The notes beneath the pieces were generated by a model, which had not been told where the DNA came from, ran no database searches, and saw only the letters and a program-made list of their open reading frames with translations. From assembly GCA_002309615.1 (NCBI GenBank), contig DBXT01000081.1, positions 11,720 to 53,013 on the forward strand: DNA of 41,294 nucleotides. Direction: 5' to 3'. This document shows positions 8,177-17,389 of the stretch, piece after piece. Position numbers and translations under genes: made by a program. Position 1 is the first letter of the stretch; each line of letters opens with the position of its first letter. This DNA is from Bacteroidales bacterium UBA1205 (lineage in GTDB: Bacteria; Bacteroidota; Bacteroidia; Bacteroidales; WCHB1-69).

Positions 8177-8748
8177 TGAAAAACCAATTTTTACCTTTAA
8201 AGCATCATATAGCAATAGCCGCCTTAGCGGCTATTGCTGTGTTTTGTTTTAGTTGTAAAAATGATATTGCCGAAGTGAATTCTCTCACCAGCAAAAACAA
8301 TACCGCTGACGAAACTTCCACTCACCTGCACCTATATTCCACTGTTTCCGGCACGCTTAAATATGAATTTATATTTGAAAAACTTCTACACTATACCTCT
8401 CCCGAACCTTATTATGAAAGTCCTAAAGCTTTTGAAGTAATTTCTTATGATGAAAACGGAGAAAAAGAACTTTCGCTCTCGGCAGATTATGGTGTTAATT
8501 ATGAAGAAAAAGGTATTATGGAAGCCAAACGCAATGTTGTTATCACCAATATGAACACCCAAGAGGTGATAGAGACGGAACATTTGATATGGAATACAAA
8601 AGAACATTTGATATACTCTACTTCACAAATCAAACAAACCAAACCGGACGGCTCTGTATATATAGGCGACAGATTTGAATCGGACGAAAAAATGGAAAAA
8701 TATACGGTGTATAATCCCAAAATAATATTTTACGCAGAAGAGGAATAA
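8176..8748 (+). CDS. lptC: LPS export periplasmic protein LptC
   Basis: LptC helps carry lipopolysaccharide from the LptBFG transporter across the periplasm to LptA. The protein has 190 residues with an N-terminal hydrophobic stretch ending in a lipobox-like FCFSC (Cys27), so it is probably a lipoprotein rather than a bitopic protein as in E. coli. The body has the beta-jellyroll pattern of the OstA/LptC fold, including ADYGVNYEEKGIMEAKRNVV and the EVIETEHLIWN segment. It overlaps the TPR gene by 1 nt and uvrA starts 2 nt after its stop. Confidence 0.85.
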   Translation: MKNQFLPLKHHIAIAALAAIAVFCFSCKNDIAEVNSLTSKNNTADETSTHLHLYSTVSGTLKYEFIFEKLLHYTSPEPYYESPKAFEVISYDENGEKELSLSADYGVNYEEKGIMEAKRNVVITNMNTQEVIETEHLIWNTKEHLIYSTSQIKQTKPDGSVYIGDRFESDEKMEKYTVYNPKIIFYAEEE

Positions 8749-8750
8749 TC

Positions 8751-11573
8751 ATGCCTAAATCAGTAAAAGAAGATAAATTGGTAATTATCGGGGCAAAAGA
8801 ACACAATTTGCAGAACGTTTCGCTCACCCTCCCTCGAAATGCTTTTGTGGTGTTTACCGGCCTGTCGGGCAGCGGAAAATCCTCTTTGGCTTTTGATACC
8901 ATCTATGCAGAAGGACAAAGAAGGTATATAGAGACCTTGTCTCCTTATGCCCGAAAATTTGTCGGCAATATGCAACGACCCGATGTGGACAAAATATCGG
9001 GATTAAGCCCTGTGATAGCCATAGAACAAAAAACCGTAAACCGCTCTCAACGTTCCACCGTAGGCACTATTACCGAAGTGTATGATTTATTGCGTCTGCT
9101 TTACGCAAGAGTTGCTACTGCCTATTCGTATATCACCAATGAACCTATGGTAAAATATACCGAAAATCAGGTGATAGACCTTATCAGACAACGATACCGG
9201 CAACAACAAATAAGCATTTTTGCTCCTTTGGTAAGAGCTCGAAAGGGACATTATCGTGAACTGTTTGAGCAAGTGAGACGTTGGGGTTTCCTACACGTTC
9301 GCATAGACGGGGAAATAAAAGAAGTGCTCGTTAGAATGCAAGTTGACCGCAACAAAATTCACGATATAGAAGTCGAAATAGACACCCTCCAAGTAGGTCA
9401 ACAATCGGATAAACGCTTGGTGAATTCCATACGCACAGCCTTAAAATACGGGAAGGGAAGTATAATGATACTCCCCAAAGGGGAAGATAAACCGGTGAAT
9501 TACAGTAAGTTTTTAATGTGTACTCACTCCGGCATATCTTATGCAGACCCCGAACCCAACACTTTTTCTTTTAATTCTCCTTATGGCTCTTGTCCTAAAT
9601 GCAGAGGATTGGGGTTTGTTACCGAAGCCGACCTCAATAAATTGATTCCCAACCCTAAAAAATCCATACGCAATGGTGCCATAGAAGTATTGGGAGAATA
9701 CAAACCTTCCATTATATTCAAACAAATAGAAGCCATGGCGGCAAAATACAATTTTTCTATAGATATTCCTATAGAAGAATTGCCCGAAACAGCTATAAAT
9801 ATGATATTATACGGTTCTTCCGACCCTATCACGGTAAAAAATGAAGCCATGGGCACTACGTTATATTGTGCTAATTTTGAAGGCATTATTAATTTTATTG
9901 TTCAAAATTCGGAAGACGCACCCGCCAACATACGCAAATGGGCCGCACAATTCATGCATACTAAAGTATGTGATGAATGCGGTGGAGGAAGGTTGAAAAA
10001 AGAATCCATGTATTTTCGTATAGGCGATAAAAACATAGTGGATTTAGCTGAAATGAATATTGCCGAACTACAGCAATGGATGTTTCATATCAACGACTAT
10101 CTCACCCCGCAAAAACAACAAATAGCCGCTGAAATAATACGGGAAATTAATAAAAAATTAAAGTGCATGATGGACTTGGGGGTAGATTACCTTACTCTTA
10201 ATCGCTCTTCTCAAACACTTTCCGGCGGTGAAGCCCAAAGAATAAGATTGGCTACTCAAATAGGGTCCAATTTGGTAAATGTGCTTTATATATTGGATGA
10301 ACCCAGCATAGGTTTGCACCAACGAGACAATCAAAAACTTATTAATGCTCTTCAGGAATTAAAAAAAGCTGACAATTCTATTATAGTGGTAGAACACGAC
10401 TATGATACCATGCGTGCCGCCGATTACATAGTGGACATCGGTCCCGGAGCGGGATTACAAGGCGGTAAAATTGTAGCCCAAGGAACTTTTGAAGAAATAT
10501 GCCGATCTAAATCCATTACAGGTCTCTATTTAAATGGCAAAAACAAAATAGAGGTTCCCAAAAAAGTTCGCCAACCGCAAAAAGGAAATTTAGTGCTTAT
10601 GGGCGCATCCGGTAACAATCTGAAAAAAATTACCGTACAATTTCCTTTAGGAACATTTATCTGTGTAACAGGTGTTTCCGGAAGCGGAAAATCTTCACTT
10701 ATCAACGGGACCCTATATCCTATACTTAATAAATACATCTACCGTTCTGACCACAAGGCATTACCCTATGAAAACATTTTTGGATTGGAATACATAGATA
10801 AAGTAATAGAAATCAACCAACAACCTATAGGGCGGACACCTCGTTCCAATCCTATTACTTATATCGGCTTGTTTGACGAAATTCGTAAATTATTTGCCAA
10901 TCTTCCGGAAGCAAAAATAAGAAATTACAAACCGGGGAGGTTTTCGTTCAATGTATCGGGCGGACGTTGCGAAATGTGCAAGGGTGCCGGTGTTAAAACG
11001 GTAGAAATGAACTTTTTGCCGGAAGTATATGTGCATTGTGAAGCTTGCAACGGCAAACGTTATAATAGAGAAACATTAGAAGTGCGTTATAAAGGAAAAT
11101 CCATCAGCGATGTTTTGGAAATGACTTTTAACGATGCATTGCACTTTTTTGAGGAAATTCCATATATCACCGAAAAATTGAAAATGGTGGTGGATGTCGG
11201 TTTGGGATATCTTCACTTAGGACAATCTTCTACCACCCTTTCCGGTGGTGAAGCCCAACGGATTAAGTTAGCAGCGGAATTGATAAAAAAAGATACCGGC
11301 AAAACTTTTTATATTTTGGACGAACCCACCACAGGATTGCATTTTGAAGACATACGCATATTGCTCAAAGTGCTTAACAAGTTGGTAGACAAGGGTAATA
11401 CCGTATTGGTGATAGAACACAATATGGATGTGATCAAAACGGCTGATTGGATTATAGACCTTGGTCCTGAAGGCGGATTACACGGCGGTGAAATTATCGC
11501 ACAAGGCACCCCGCAAGACATAGTGGAACAAGGTGTGGGATATACCGCTCAATTTTTAAAGAACTATCTGTAA
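8751..11573 (+). CDS. uvrA: Excinuclease ABC subunit A
   Basis: UvrA is the DNA-damage recognition ATPase of nucleotide excision repair, acting with UvrB and UvrC. Its 940 residues match the family. Visible in order are the first Walker A (GLSGSGKSSLAF), a zinc-binding pair (CPKCRGLGF and CDECGGGRL), the first ABC signature (LSGGEAQRIRLATQ) with LDEPSIGLHQRD, the second Walker A (GVSGSGKSSLINGTL), a second zinc module (CEMCKGAG and CEACNGKRY), the second signature (LSGGEAQRIKLA) and LDEPTTGLHFED. Both ATPase halves look intact. It is the last gene of the queA-to-uvrA run and is followed by a bidirectional terminator. Confidence 0.98.
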   Translation: MPKSVKEDKLVIIGAKEHNLQNVSLTLPRNAFVVFTGLSGSGKSSLAFDTIYAEGQRRYIETLSPYARKFVGNMQRPDVDKISGLSPVIAIEQKTVNRSQRSTVGTITEVYDLLRLLYARVATAYSYITNEPMVKYTENQVIDLIRQRYRQQQISIFAPLVRARKGHYRELFEQVRRWGFLHVRIDGEIKEVLVRMQVDRNKIHDIEVEIDTLQVGQQSDKRLVNSIRTALKYGKGSIMILPKGEDKPVNYSKFLMCTHSGISYADPEPNTFSFNSPYGSCPKCRGLGFVTEADLNKLIPNPKKSIRNGAIEVLGEYKPSIIFKQIEAMAAKYNFSIDIPIEELPETAINMILYGSSDPITVKNEAMGTTLYCANFEGIINFIVQNSEDAPANIRKWAAQFMHTKVCDECGGGRLKKESMYFRIGDKNIVDLAEMNIAELQQWMFHINDYLTPQKQQIAAEIIREINKKLKCMMDLGVDYLTLNRSSQTLSGGEAQRIRLATQIGSNLVNVLYILDEPSIGLHQRDNQKLINALQELKKADNSIIVVEHDYDTMRAADYIVDIGPGAGLQGGKIVAQGTFEEICRSKSITGLYLNGKNKIEVPKKVRQPQKGNLVLMGASGNNLKKITVQFPLGTFICVTGVSGSGKSSLINGTLYPILNKYIYRSDHKALPYENIFGLEYIDKVIEINQQPIGRTPRSNPITYIGLFDEIRKLFANLPEAKIRNYKPGRFSFNVSGGRCEMCKGAGVKTVEMNFLPEVYVHCEACNGKRYNRETLEVRYKGKSISDVLEMTFNDALHFFEEIPYITEKLKMVVDVGLGYLHLGQSSTTLSGGEAQRIKLAAELIKKDTGKTFYILDEPTTGLHFEDIRILLKVLNKLVDKGNTVLVIEHNMDVIKTADWIIDLGPEGGLHGGEIIAQGTPQDIVEQGVGYTAQFLKNYL

Positions 11574-11750
11574 CAGTTTCTCTTTCCGGAAGAATATTCT
11601 CCTCTAATCCATTCTTAGTTTTTGTTGCTTTTACAAAGAGGGTCATATGCTTCTTTTTGAATACTAAATTGCTTTTCTTGTTTTTCTCTTCGCAGACAAG
11701 TACAACGCCATGCGTGAACAGGTGTACGGAAATACAATTATTATATAAGT

Positions 11751-11783
11751 AAAAAGGCTGAATTAAAAATTCAGCCTTTTTTT
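11751..11783. terminator. Bidirectional terminator between uvrA and a lipoprotein gene
   Basis: Perfect 14-bp stem (AAAAAGGCTGAATT with its complement), loop AAA, with T-runs on both strands. It separates the convergent uvrA and lipoprotein genes. I see no gene in the preceding 11574-11750. Confidence 0.9.
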
Positions 11784-11811
11784 ATCATTCAACAAATAGA
11801 ATAGGAGGTTT

Positions 11812-12327
11812 CTATTTAGCATTATTCATTGCATTCAATACCGAAGTAAGCGTATTAACGGCTGCGGCGGTATTGCTGTTGGTGTTTGTGTTGGTATTAG
11901 TATTGGTGTTATTACTACTTCTGGCAGCATTTACTATTGAATTAATATCGGTATTGATAACCGAACTGATAATGCTGGCAATATTGTTTGTAGTAATCAA
12001 ATTGCTGGAGGCAACGGCTCCTGCTGCAAACTCTTTATAAAAAGTGGTGTTCTTTGCATTCCCTTTAATGGCAGAAGCATAAGTAGCCAAAGAAGCTAAA
12101 TTCAATAAGTTGGTAGCATCATTTAAATTTAACTTTCCGGCAGTTTTATAAGAATTATACAATGCTGTTAACGACGTGCCGAACCCTCTACCCGAAGTAT
12201 AAGCCTGAGATGTGGTGGATATTCCGGAAGTATTGGTGGTGGATGTGGTGGCTCCGTTGTTAATGGTACCGCACGATACAAATAATATTATAACTGTTAA
12301 AACTGCTACAAAAGATAATTTTTTCAT
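11812..12327 (-). CDS. Small lipoprotein with Asn-Thr repeat
   Basis: 171 residues. An N-terminal lipoprotein signal ends in the lipobox LFVSC (Cys19), so it is expected in the envelope. A Ser/Thr-rich linker follows, then a helical domain (about 50-130) rich in Ala, Leu and Asn. Near the C-terminus there is a run of alternating Asn-Thr (about 145-156) encoded by a hexanucleotide-like repeat (11872-11913). I recognise no enzyme or binding motif and cannot assign a function. It stands alone, convergent with uvrA. Confidence 0.7.
   Translation of the reverse strand: MKKLSFVAVLTVIILFVSCGTINNGATTSTTNTSGISTTSQAYTSGRGFGTSLTALYNSYKTAGKLNLNDATNLLNLASLATYASAIKGNAKNTTFYKEFAAGAVASSNLITTNNIASIISSVINTDINSIVNAARSSNNTNTNTNTNTNSNTAAAVNTLTSVLNAMNNAK
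11872..11913 (-). repeat. Short tandem repeat encoding Asn-Thr dipeptides
   Basis: Imperfect 6-bp units (AAC/AAT plus ACC/ACT) give a run of alternating Asn and Thr in the lipoprotein. Each unit keeps the frame, so changes in copy number would alter length without breaking the protein. Confidence 0.6.
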
Positions 12328-12403
12328 TTTTGTCCTTTCTATTATGATTATACAAATTTTTACTTACAATTATTGTTCCAAGTTGATATGTGTTTTATTA
12401 TTT

Positions 12404-13798
12404 TTACATACCGCTTCCTACTATTTCCTCTATTTCATGCACTTGTTTGGGAAGAGGTTTGCCTAACACTCTGCATCCTGTTTCGGTAATAAGCACATCG
12501 TCTTCTATTCGTATGCCACCGAAACCTATATATTCTCTTACTTTATTGTAATTGATATATTGGGAGAATTTTTGTTCTCTTTCCCATATATCTATTAATT
12601 GAGGTATGAAATATATTCCGGGTTCATCGGTAACGATAAAGCCTTGTTGGAGTTCACGACCGCAACGCAAACTACCGTGACCGAATATAGGACTACGGAA
12701 AGTATGGTTATCATAACCCACATAATTTTCGCCCAAATCTTCCATATCATGAACGTCCAAACCCAACATGTGTCCTAAACCGTGGGGCATAAACAAAGCA
12801 TGCGCTCCTTCTATGGCTGCTGCTTTGTAATCACCTTTCATGAGGCCCAATTCGGTAAGACCTTTTGCTATAACCGTAGCGGCATTCAAATGAACATCCC
12901 AATAACGTATGCCCGGTTTGGCCATGGCAATACTTTCCAAATTAGCTTGTAATACTATTTCGTATATTTCTTTTTGCTTTTGTGAAAATTTTCCGTTTAC
13001 AGGAAAAGTACGAGTATAATCCGAAGAATATCCGCTTACACTTTCCGCACCCATATCGGCCAACAGCAAGCGGCCGTCTCGCAATACTTGTTCGTGATGA
13101 TGATTGTGAAGCGTTTCCCCGTTTTGAGACAATATTACAGGAAACGAAACACCTGCTCCTCCTGAAATAGCAATTCCTTCAGCTCTTCCTGCCAATTCGC
13201 GCTCCACTTTTCCTATTTGGCATTCTTTCATAACGGTAGTATGCATCAACACTCCCAAATCGCACACTTTATCCATTTCTTCTATCTCTTCTGCCGTTTT
13301 CACCGCCCGAAGGTTTACCACGGCTCTGATCAATTCTTCTGAAGCATGCGGCTGCAATTGATCTATAGGCAAATTGAGCATATTGCTCAAAAATATTTTA
13401 TTATCATCCCGATAAGGAGGTAAGAAATGTATTCTTCTGTTTTTATGAACGGCTTTAGATAAATATGTTTGCAAAGCGCCCATGGCATGCACTTGTGCCA
13501 CTCCGCACATGCATGCTAAATCTGCCATGGTAGGCTGATTTCCCATCCATATAATATCATCTATTCCGAAGTCATCTCCGAATAATTTTTCCACTCCGTC
13601 ATCTATATCTATCACACCTACCAATCCCGGCAATTGCAAGCCGAAAAAATATGTAAATGTGCTGTCTTGACGATAACGATACGTGTTGGAAGGATAATTC
13701 ATGGAAGCTTCGTTATTGGTTAAAAAAAGTACTATTCCATGTTTAATTTGAGCCTTTAATTGTGCTCTTCTGCGAATATAAGTTTCTTTTGTAAACAT
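12404..13798 (-). CDS. pepP: Xaa-Pro aminopeptidase (aminopeptidase P)
   Basis: Metallopeptidase of the M24B family that removes N-terminal residues preceding proline; cytoplasmic. From the ATG at 13798 it has 464 residues: an N-terminal creatinase-like domain (FTKETYIRRRAQLK onward) and a C-terminal pita-bread domain with the metal ligands in order, Asp in LLADMGAES, Asp in SSDYTRTFP, His in HGLGHMLGLDVHD, Glu in VTDEPGIYF and Glu in GIRIEDDVL. An in-frame ATG at 13831 would add 11 residues, but a -7 box (13820-13827) lies inside that extension, so the downstream start is preferred. Confidence 0.93.
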   Translation of the reverse strand: MFTKETYIRRRAQLKAQIKHGIVLFLTNNEASMNYPSNTYRYRQDSTFTYFFGLQLPGLVGVIDIDDGVEKLFGDDFGIDDIIWMGNQPTMADLACMCGVAQVHAMGALQTYLSKAVHKNRRIHFLPPYRDDNKIFLSNMLNLPIDQLQPHASEELIRAVVNLRAVKTAEEIEEMDKVCDLGVLMHTTVMKECQIGKVERELAGRAEGIAISGGAGVSFPVILSQNGETLHNHHHEQVLRDGRLLLADMGAESVSGYSSDYTRTFPVNGKFSQKQKEIYEIVLQANLESIAMAKPGIRYWDVHLNAATVIAKGLTELGLMKGDYKAAAIEGAHALFMPHGLGHMLGLDVHDMEDLGENYVGYDNHTFRSPIFGHGSLRCGRELQQGFIVTDEPGIYFIPQLIDIWEREQKFSQYINYNKVREYIGFGGIRIEDDVLITETGCRVLGKPLPKQVHEIEEIVGSGM

Positions 13799-13819
13799 AA
13801 ATATTAATATTTGGAAATG

Positions 13820-13827
13820 CAAATGTA
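13820..13827 (-). promoter_or_regulatory. -7 box of pepP
   Basis: The minus strand reads TACATTTG (TAnnTTTG), 22 nt ahead of the chosen ATG. It lies within the codons of the longer pepP frame and so decides the start. Confidence 0.5.
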
Positions 13828-14097
13828 CCATTTTTTACCACATTTTGCATAATTTATTTCGTTAAAAAATTATCAAACCTCCGCTTTCTTCCATCTTATA
13901 CAAATAACACATTGATAAAACAAGATTTTGAACCTAAACCGATATTTTAATGCGAAAACACCCGAAAATAAACATCTTTAATACCCTTTTTTTATATTGT
14001 GTATGACAAAAACGAGTATTAACGAATTGAAACTGAAATGTTAATGCGGAAACTAAAAAAAAATATATCTACCCGCATAAGGCAAACAAATATTTAG

Positions 14098-14105
14098 TAT
14101 ATTTG
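14098..14105 (+). promoter_or_regulatory. -7 box of the small membrane-protein gene
   Basis: TATATTTG (TAnnTTTG) lies 42 nt ahead of the ATG at 14148. It overlaps the TTG at 14103 that a longest-frame reading would use as start, so that earlier start is unlikely. Confidence 0.5.
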
Positions 14106-14147
14106 CAAAATACTAATAACATAATTATTAACAATAAAATATTCAAT

Positions 14148-14606
14148 ATGGAAGAATTAGAAGAAATAAATCAAGGAGAAAAAAATCTTTGTTTAGAAGA
14201 AATGTGCAACCAAATACAAGCTATAGGCAAATGGTACAAATTTTTTGCCATACTCAGTATTATATCAGCTTGTTTTATGGTTATATGCGGCATATTTTTG
14301 GTAGTAATAGGAACGTTAGCAATGAGTAATCCAATGTTTTATTTTATTGATGATGCTGCTATTACTTATTTGATAGCGGGACCTATTTACATTATACTTA
14401 CAGGAATATATATTCCCGTGATAGTTTATCTTATGCGTGCAGCAAAAATTGCTAAAAACATAGGCTATAGCAAAGAAGAGTCGCTGATGGTGAATTTTCT
14501 GAACAATACCCGTAAATATTGGAAATATTGTGGTATTGTCACCATTGTTGCATTAATTTTATTCGTAATTTTTATCGGCTTAATAGTGCTACTTGCCTTT
14601 ATTTAA
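14148..14606 (+). CDS. Small three- to four-helix membrane protein
   Basis: 152 residues from the ATG at 14148. A short acidic N-terminus is followed by hydrophobic helices at about 32-57, 72-97 and 127-150, separated by a basic cytoplasmic-type loop (MRAAKIAKNIGYSKEES). The layout recalls Bacteroidetes membrane proteins of the DUF5362 type, but that is from memory and uncertain. It has no catalytic motif. It is a single-gene unit: its own -7 box (14098-14105) and a strong terminator (14630-14668) enclose it. Confidence 0.65.
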   Translation: MEELEEINQGEKNLCLEEMCNQIQAIGKWYKFFAILSIISACFMVICGIFLVVIGTLAMSNPMFYFIDDAAITYLIAGPIYIILTGIYIPVIVYLMRAAKIAKNIGYSKEESLMVNFLNNTRKYWKYCGIVTIVALILFVIFIGLIVLLAFI

Positions 14607-14629
14607 TTTATATTATCGCAGAAAATATC

Positions 14630-14668
14630 ATACATGCCAATGTATTGACATTGGCATGTATTTTTTTT
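14630..14668 (+). terminator. Rho-independent terminator after the membrane-protein gene
   Basis: Perfect 14-bp stem (ATACATGCCAATGT with its complement), 4-nt loop, then a run of T. It lies between the membrane-protein gene and the convergent lpxD. Confidence 0.9.
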
Positions 14669-14675
14669 GAAAAAA

Positions 14676-15719
14676 CTATTTTTTGTTTAGTTTTTCGGTA
14701 AGTTCTTTTACTTGTTTTTCCAAATCGGCAATACGATTTGCATACGATGGAAAATACTTAAACATGGTATACGATTTTACGCAGTCGTTCGCATTAAAGG
14801 CCGGTGTGCCGAGCAACACTGCATTATCTTTTACATTATGGCTGATGGCACTTTGAGCTCCCACCTGAACGTTGTCACCTATGGTAAGATGCCAATTTAC
14901 TCCTACCTGCCCGCCAAAAAGACAATTTTTACCTATTTTGGTAGAACCTGCAATACCGCATTGAGCTGCCATAACCGTGTTTTCTCCTATTTCACAATTA
15001 TGGGCCACTTGTATAAAATTACAAAGTTTTACTCCCTTGTGTATAATAGTTGAGCCCATGGTGGAACGGTCAACACAAGAATTGGCACCTATATCTACAT
15101 TGTCTTCTATCACCACATTCCCGAGTTGGGGTATTTTCATATATTGATGGTCTTGTTGCGGGGCAAATCCGAAACCGTCTGCACCTATAATAGCTCCGGC
15201 ATGCAAAGTACAATTGTTCCCTATAATACATTCATGATGAATTTTCACTCCTGCATTCAAGGTGGTATTGTTTCCTATGGTAACATTTTCACCTATGTAG
15301 CAATGAGGATATATTTTCACATTATCGCCCAATACCACGCCGGAAGCTATGGATACAAAATCGCCTATATATACATTCTTCCCCATTTTTACATCCTCTG
15401 CAATGGCAGCAAAAGAGGAAATTCCTACTTTTTGTCGTTTTTCTTGATAAAAAGTCATCAATTTGGCAAAAGCCAAATAAGGATCATCTATACGAATAAG
15501 CGTACACGGAACGGGATGTGTGGGTTGAAAACTACTGCTGACCAATACGGCTGTGGCTTTAGTGGTATAAATATAAGGAGTGTATTTTACATTGGCTAAA
15601 AAAGAAATGCCTCCTTCTTCTCCTTTTTCTATTTTGGAAAATTTATCTATCACTGCATCCGCATTACCTTCTATGGTGCCGCCTATTACCTGAGCTATTT
15701 CTTTTACTGTAAATTTCAT
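14676..15719 (-). CDS. lpxD: UDP-3-O-acylglucosamine N-acyltransferase
   Basis: LpxD adds the N-linked acyl chain to UDP-3-O-acylglucosamine in lipid A synthesis, using acyl-ACP. The 347 residues comprise an N-terminal uridine-binding domain (1-100), then a left-handed beta-helix of hexapeptide repeats (about 105-310, such as IGENVTIGNNTTLNAG), and a C-terminal coiled helix (ADLEKQVKELTEKL). The predicted catalytic His is His240 in VAHNCEIGENT. In many Bacteroidetes lpxD is joined by lpxC/fabZ and lpxA; here it stands alone, divergent from the rnf operon. Confidence 0.95.
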   Translation of the reverse strand: MKFTVKEIAQVIGGTIEGNADAVIDKFSKIEKGEEGGISFLANVKYTPYIYTTKATAVLVSSSFQPTHPVPCTLIRIDDPYLAFAKLMTFYQEKRQKVGISSFAAIAEDVKMGKNVYIGDFVSIASGVVLGDNVKIYPHCYIGENVTIGNNTTLNAGVKIHHECIIGNNCTLHAGAIIGADGFGFAPQQDHQYMKIPQLGNVVIEDNVDIGANSCVDRSTMGSTIIHKGVKLCNFIQVAHNCEIGENTVMAAQCGIAGSTKIGKNCLFGGQVGVNWHLTIGDNVQVGAQSAISHNVKDNAVLLGTPAFNANDCVKSYTMFKYFPSYANRIADLEKQVKELTEKLNKK

Positions 15720-15814
15720 ATCTGTTGTTATTTGCGTTTTTTAATAGCAACCCTTTCTCCGGTTTTATTGCTATTTGTATTGTTTTTGCTTGATTTTTTA
15801 TACAAAATTTTTTG

Positions 15815-15822
15815 CAAAAATA
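15815..15822 (-). promoter_or_regulatory. Candidate -7 box of lpxD
   Basis: The minus strand reads TATTTTTG (TAnnTTTG), about 95 nt ahead of the lpxD ATG. A TTTG lies 23 nt further upstream (complement of 15846-15849), longer than the usual spacing. Confidence 0.4.
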
Positions 15823-15971
15823 CTATTTTTTTTGTTTATATACACCAAAATCAACCGATAGGAAAAATGTTCAAAACAAGAAATCGGCACAATACCGCTG
15901 CAATATTCAAATATATTAGTTTATTGCCAAAAAAAATGTGGATATAATCATGCTAATATAAATATTTTATC

Positions 15972-15979
15972 TAACTTTG
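15972..15979 (+). promoter_or_regulatory. -7 box of the rnf operon
   Basis: TAACTTTG (TAnnTTTG) lies 41 nt ahead of the rnfC GTG. It shows that rnfC is the first gene of the transcript, with no upstream rnfB. There is no clear -33 TTTG. Confidence 0.5.
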
Positions 15980-16020
15980 CATTTTGAAAAAAATAGGCGT
16001 TAAATAAAAATTTAAAACAC

Positions 16021-17355
16021 GTGAAAACATTTAAAAGAGGTGGTATACATCCGGAAGAAAATAAGTTTGCACATGATGTTAAATTAGAAGATTTTCCTAT
16101 ACCCAAGCAGGTGGTGTTATATGCATCCCAACACTTAGGAGCACCTTCTACGGTGGTGGTAAACAAAGGCGATAAAGTAAAAGTAGGGCAGCTTATAGCC
16201 AAAGGCGAAGCTTTTATTTCTGCCAATTTGCATGCTTCTTGTTCAGGAGAAATTGCAAAAATAGAACCCGTTGCCGATATCACAGGCAATAAAAAACAAG
16301 CCATATTTATCAATGTAGAAGGAGATGAATGGGAAGAAACCATAGACCGCACTCCTGATATAGTATCGGATATTCGTTTGGATAAAAATGAAATAATAGA
16401 AAGAATAAAATACTGCGGTATAGTCGGTTTGGGTGGTGCATGTTTTCCCACTCATGTAAAATTGATGATACCCGAAGGTAAAAAAGCAGAATTTTGCATT
16501 ATTAATGCTGCTGAATGCGAACCTTATATATGTATAGACAATCGTATTATGCTGGAACGGGGAGAAGAATTGATAATAGGAGCCACCATTTTACGAAAAG
16601 CGTTGTCTTTAAACGATGTATATATAGGAATAGAACATAACAAAAAACAAGCTATTTTGCATTTAACGCAATTGGCTCAAAAATATCCGGGAGTACATAT
16701 AGTAACCCTCCGCACCAAATATCCGCAAGGAGCGGAGAAACAACTTATAAAAGCCATTGCCGACAGAGAAGTTCCTGCAGGTAAATTGCCTATAGATGTC
16801 GGATGTGTGGTAGATAATGCAAGCACTGCATTGGCAATATATGAAGCTGTACAAAAAAACAAGCCAATTATTTCCAATTATCTTACCTATTCCGGAAAGT
16901 CGGTGGAAAATCCCAAAAATTATAATGTTCGTTTGGGTACTCCTATTATGGAAATCATACAAGCCAACGGCGGCTTAAAAGAAGATACGGGCAAGGTGAT
17001 AAGCGGAGGTCCGATGATGGGTAAAGCCATTACCAATTTGAATGCTTATACTACCAAGGGTTTTTCAAGTCTTTTACAAATGACACAAAAAGAAGCCTCT
17101 CGCATGGAACCCCAAAATTGCATACGTTGCGGCAAATGTGTAAGTGCTTGTCCTATGGGTTTGGAACCCTATTTGTTATCTGTGCTTGCTCGTAAAAATC
17201 GATGGGAAGAATGTGAACAAAATCAAATAATGTCGTGCATGGAATGTGGTTGTTGTCAATTTACCTGTCCTTCATATCGTCCTCTTTTAGACTATATGCG
17301 TTTGGGTAAAAACAAAACGGGAGCCATGATAAGAGCAAGAGCACAAAAAAAATAA
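16021..17355 (+). CDS. rnfC: Rnf electron transport complex subunit C
   Basis: RnfC is the peripheral NADH/FMN- and iron-sulfur-binding subunit of the Rnf complex, which couples ferredoxin:NAD+ electron transfer to an ion gradient. It has 444 residues from a GTG start; the start is supported by the conserved opening KTFKRGGIHPEENK. Visible features are the GLGGACFPTHVK nucleotide-binding region, the NAAECEPYICID segment, and two 4Fe-4S motifs near the C-terminus (CIRCGKCVSACP and CMECGCCQFTCP). It opens the operon rnfCDGEA, 34 nt before rnfD. Confidence 0.96.
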   Translation: MKTFKRGGIHPEENKFAHDVKLEDFPIPKQVVLYASQHLGAPSTVVVNKGDKVKVGQLIAKGEAFISANLHASCSGEIAKIEPVADITGNKKQAIFINVEGDEWEETIDRTPDIVSDIRLDKNEIIERIKYCGIVGLGGACFPTHVKLMIPEGKKAEFCIINAAECEPYICIDNRIMLERGEELIIGATILRKALSLNDVYIGIEHNKKQAILHLTQLAQKYPGVHIVTLRTKYPQGAEKQLIKAIADREVPAGKLPIDVGCVVDNASTALAIYEAVQKNKPIISNYLTYSGKSVENPKNYNVRLGTPIMEIIQANGGLKEDTGKVISGGPMMGKAITNLNAYTTKGFSSLLQMTQKEASRMEPQNCIRCGKCVSACPMGLEPYLLSVLARKNRWEECEQNQIMSCMECGCCQFTCPSYRPLLDYMRLGKNKTGAMIRARAQKK

Positions 17356-17389
17356 TATAAAAGCAAAATAAAAACAGGAGATATATAAT

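Larger units (their letters stand above)
13799..14147. other. Divergent spacer between pepP and a membrane-protein gene
   Basis: AT-rich spacer holding one -7 box on each strand (13820-13827 minus, 14098-14105 plus). A 13-codon frame beginning near 14003 (MTKTSINELKLKC) has no supporting signals. I see nothing else. Confidence 0.4.
15720..16020. other. Divergent spacer between lpxD and rnfC
   Basis: Carries a -7 box for each side (15815-15822 minus, 15972-15979 plus). No rnfB or RseC-like gene is present here. A hydrophobic TTG-initiated frame (15732-15947) runs across the lpxD promoter and is not considered real. Confidence 0.5.

Noticed and set aside
11574..11750. Possible gene remnant after uvrA
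   Set aside because: A short frame near 11677-11748 has no start signals or recognisable similarity; no evidence of a pseudogene.
13799..13831. 11-residue N-terminal extension of pepP
   Set aside because: A -7 box lies inside the extension, so the mRNA would not contain it.
15126..15599. 157-residue frame antisense to lpxD
   Set aside because: Shadow produced by the regular codon pattern of the LpxD hexapeptide repeats; no initiation signals.
15732..15947. Hydrophobic 71-residue frame starting at TTG between lpxD and rnfC
   Set aside because: It runs across the lpxD promoter region, has no promoter or ribosome site of its own, and its composition reflects T-rich DNA.
15948..16451. 167-residue frame antisense to rnfC
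   Set aside because: Covers the rnf promoter and the well-supported rnfC start; no family resemblance.
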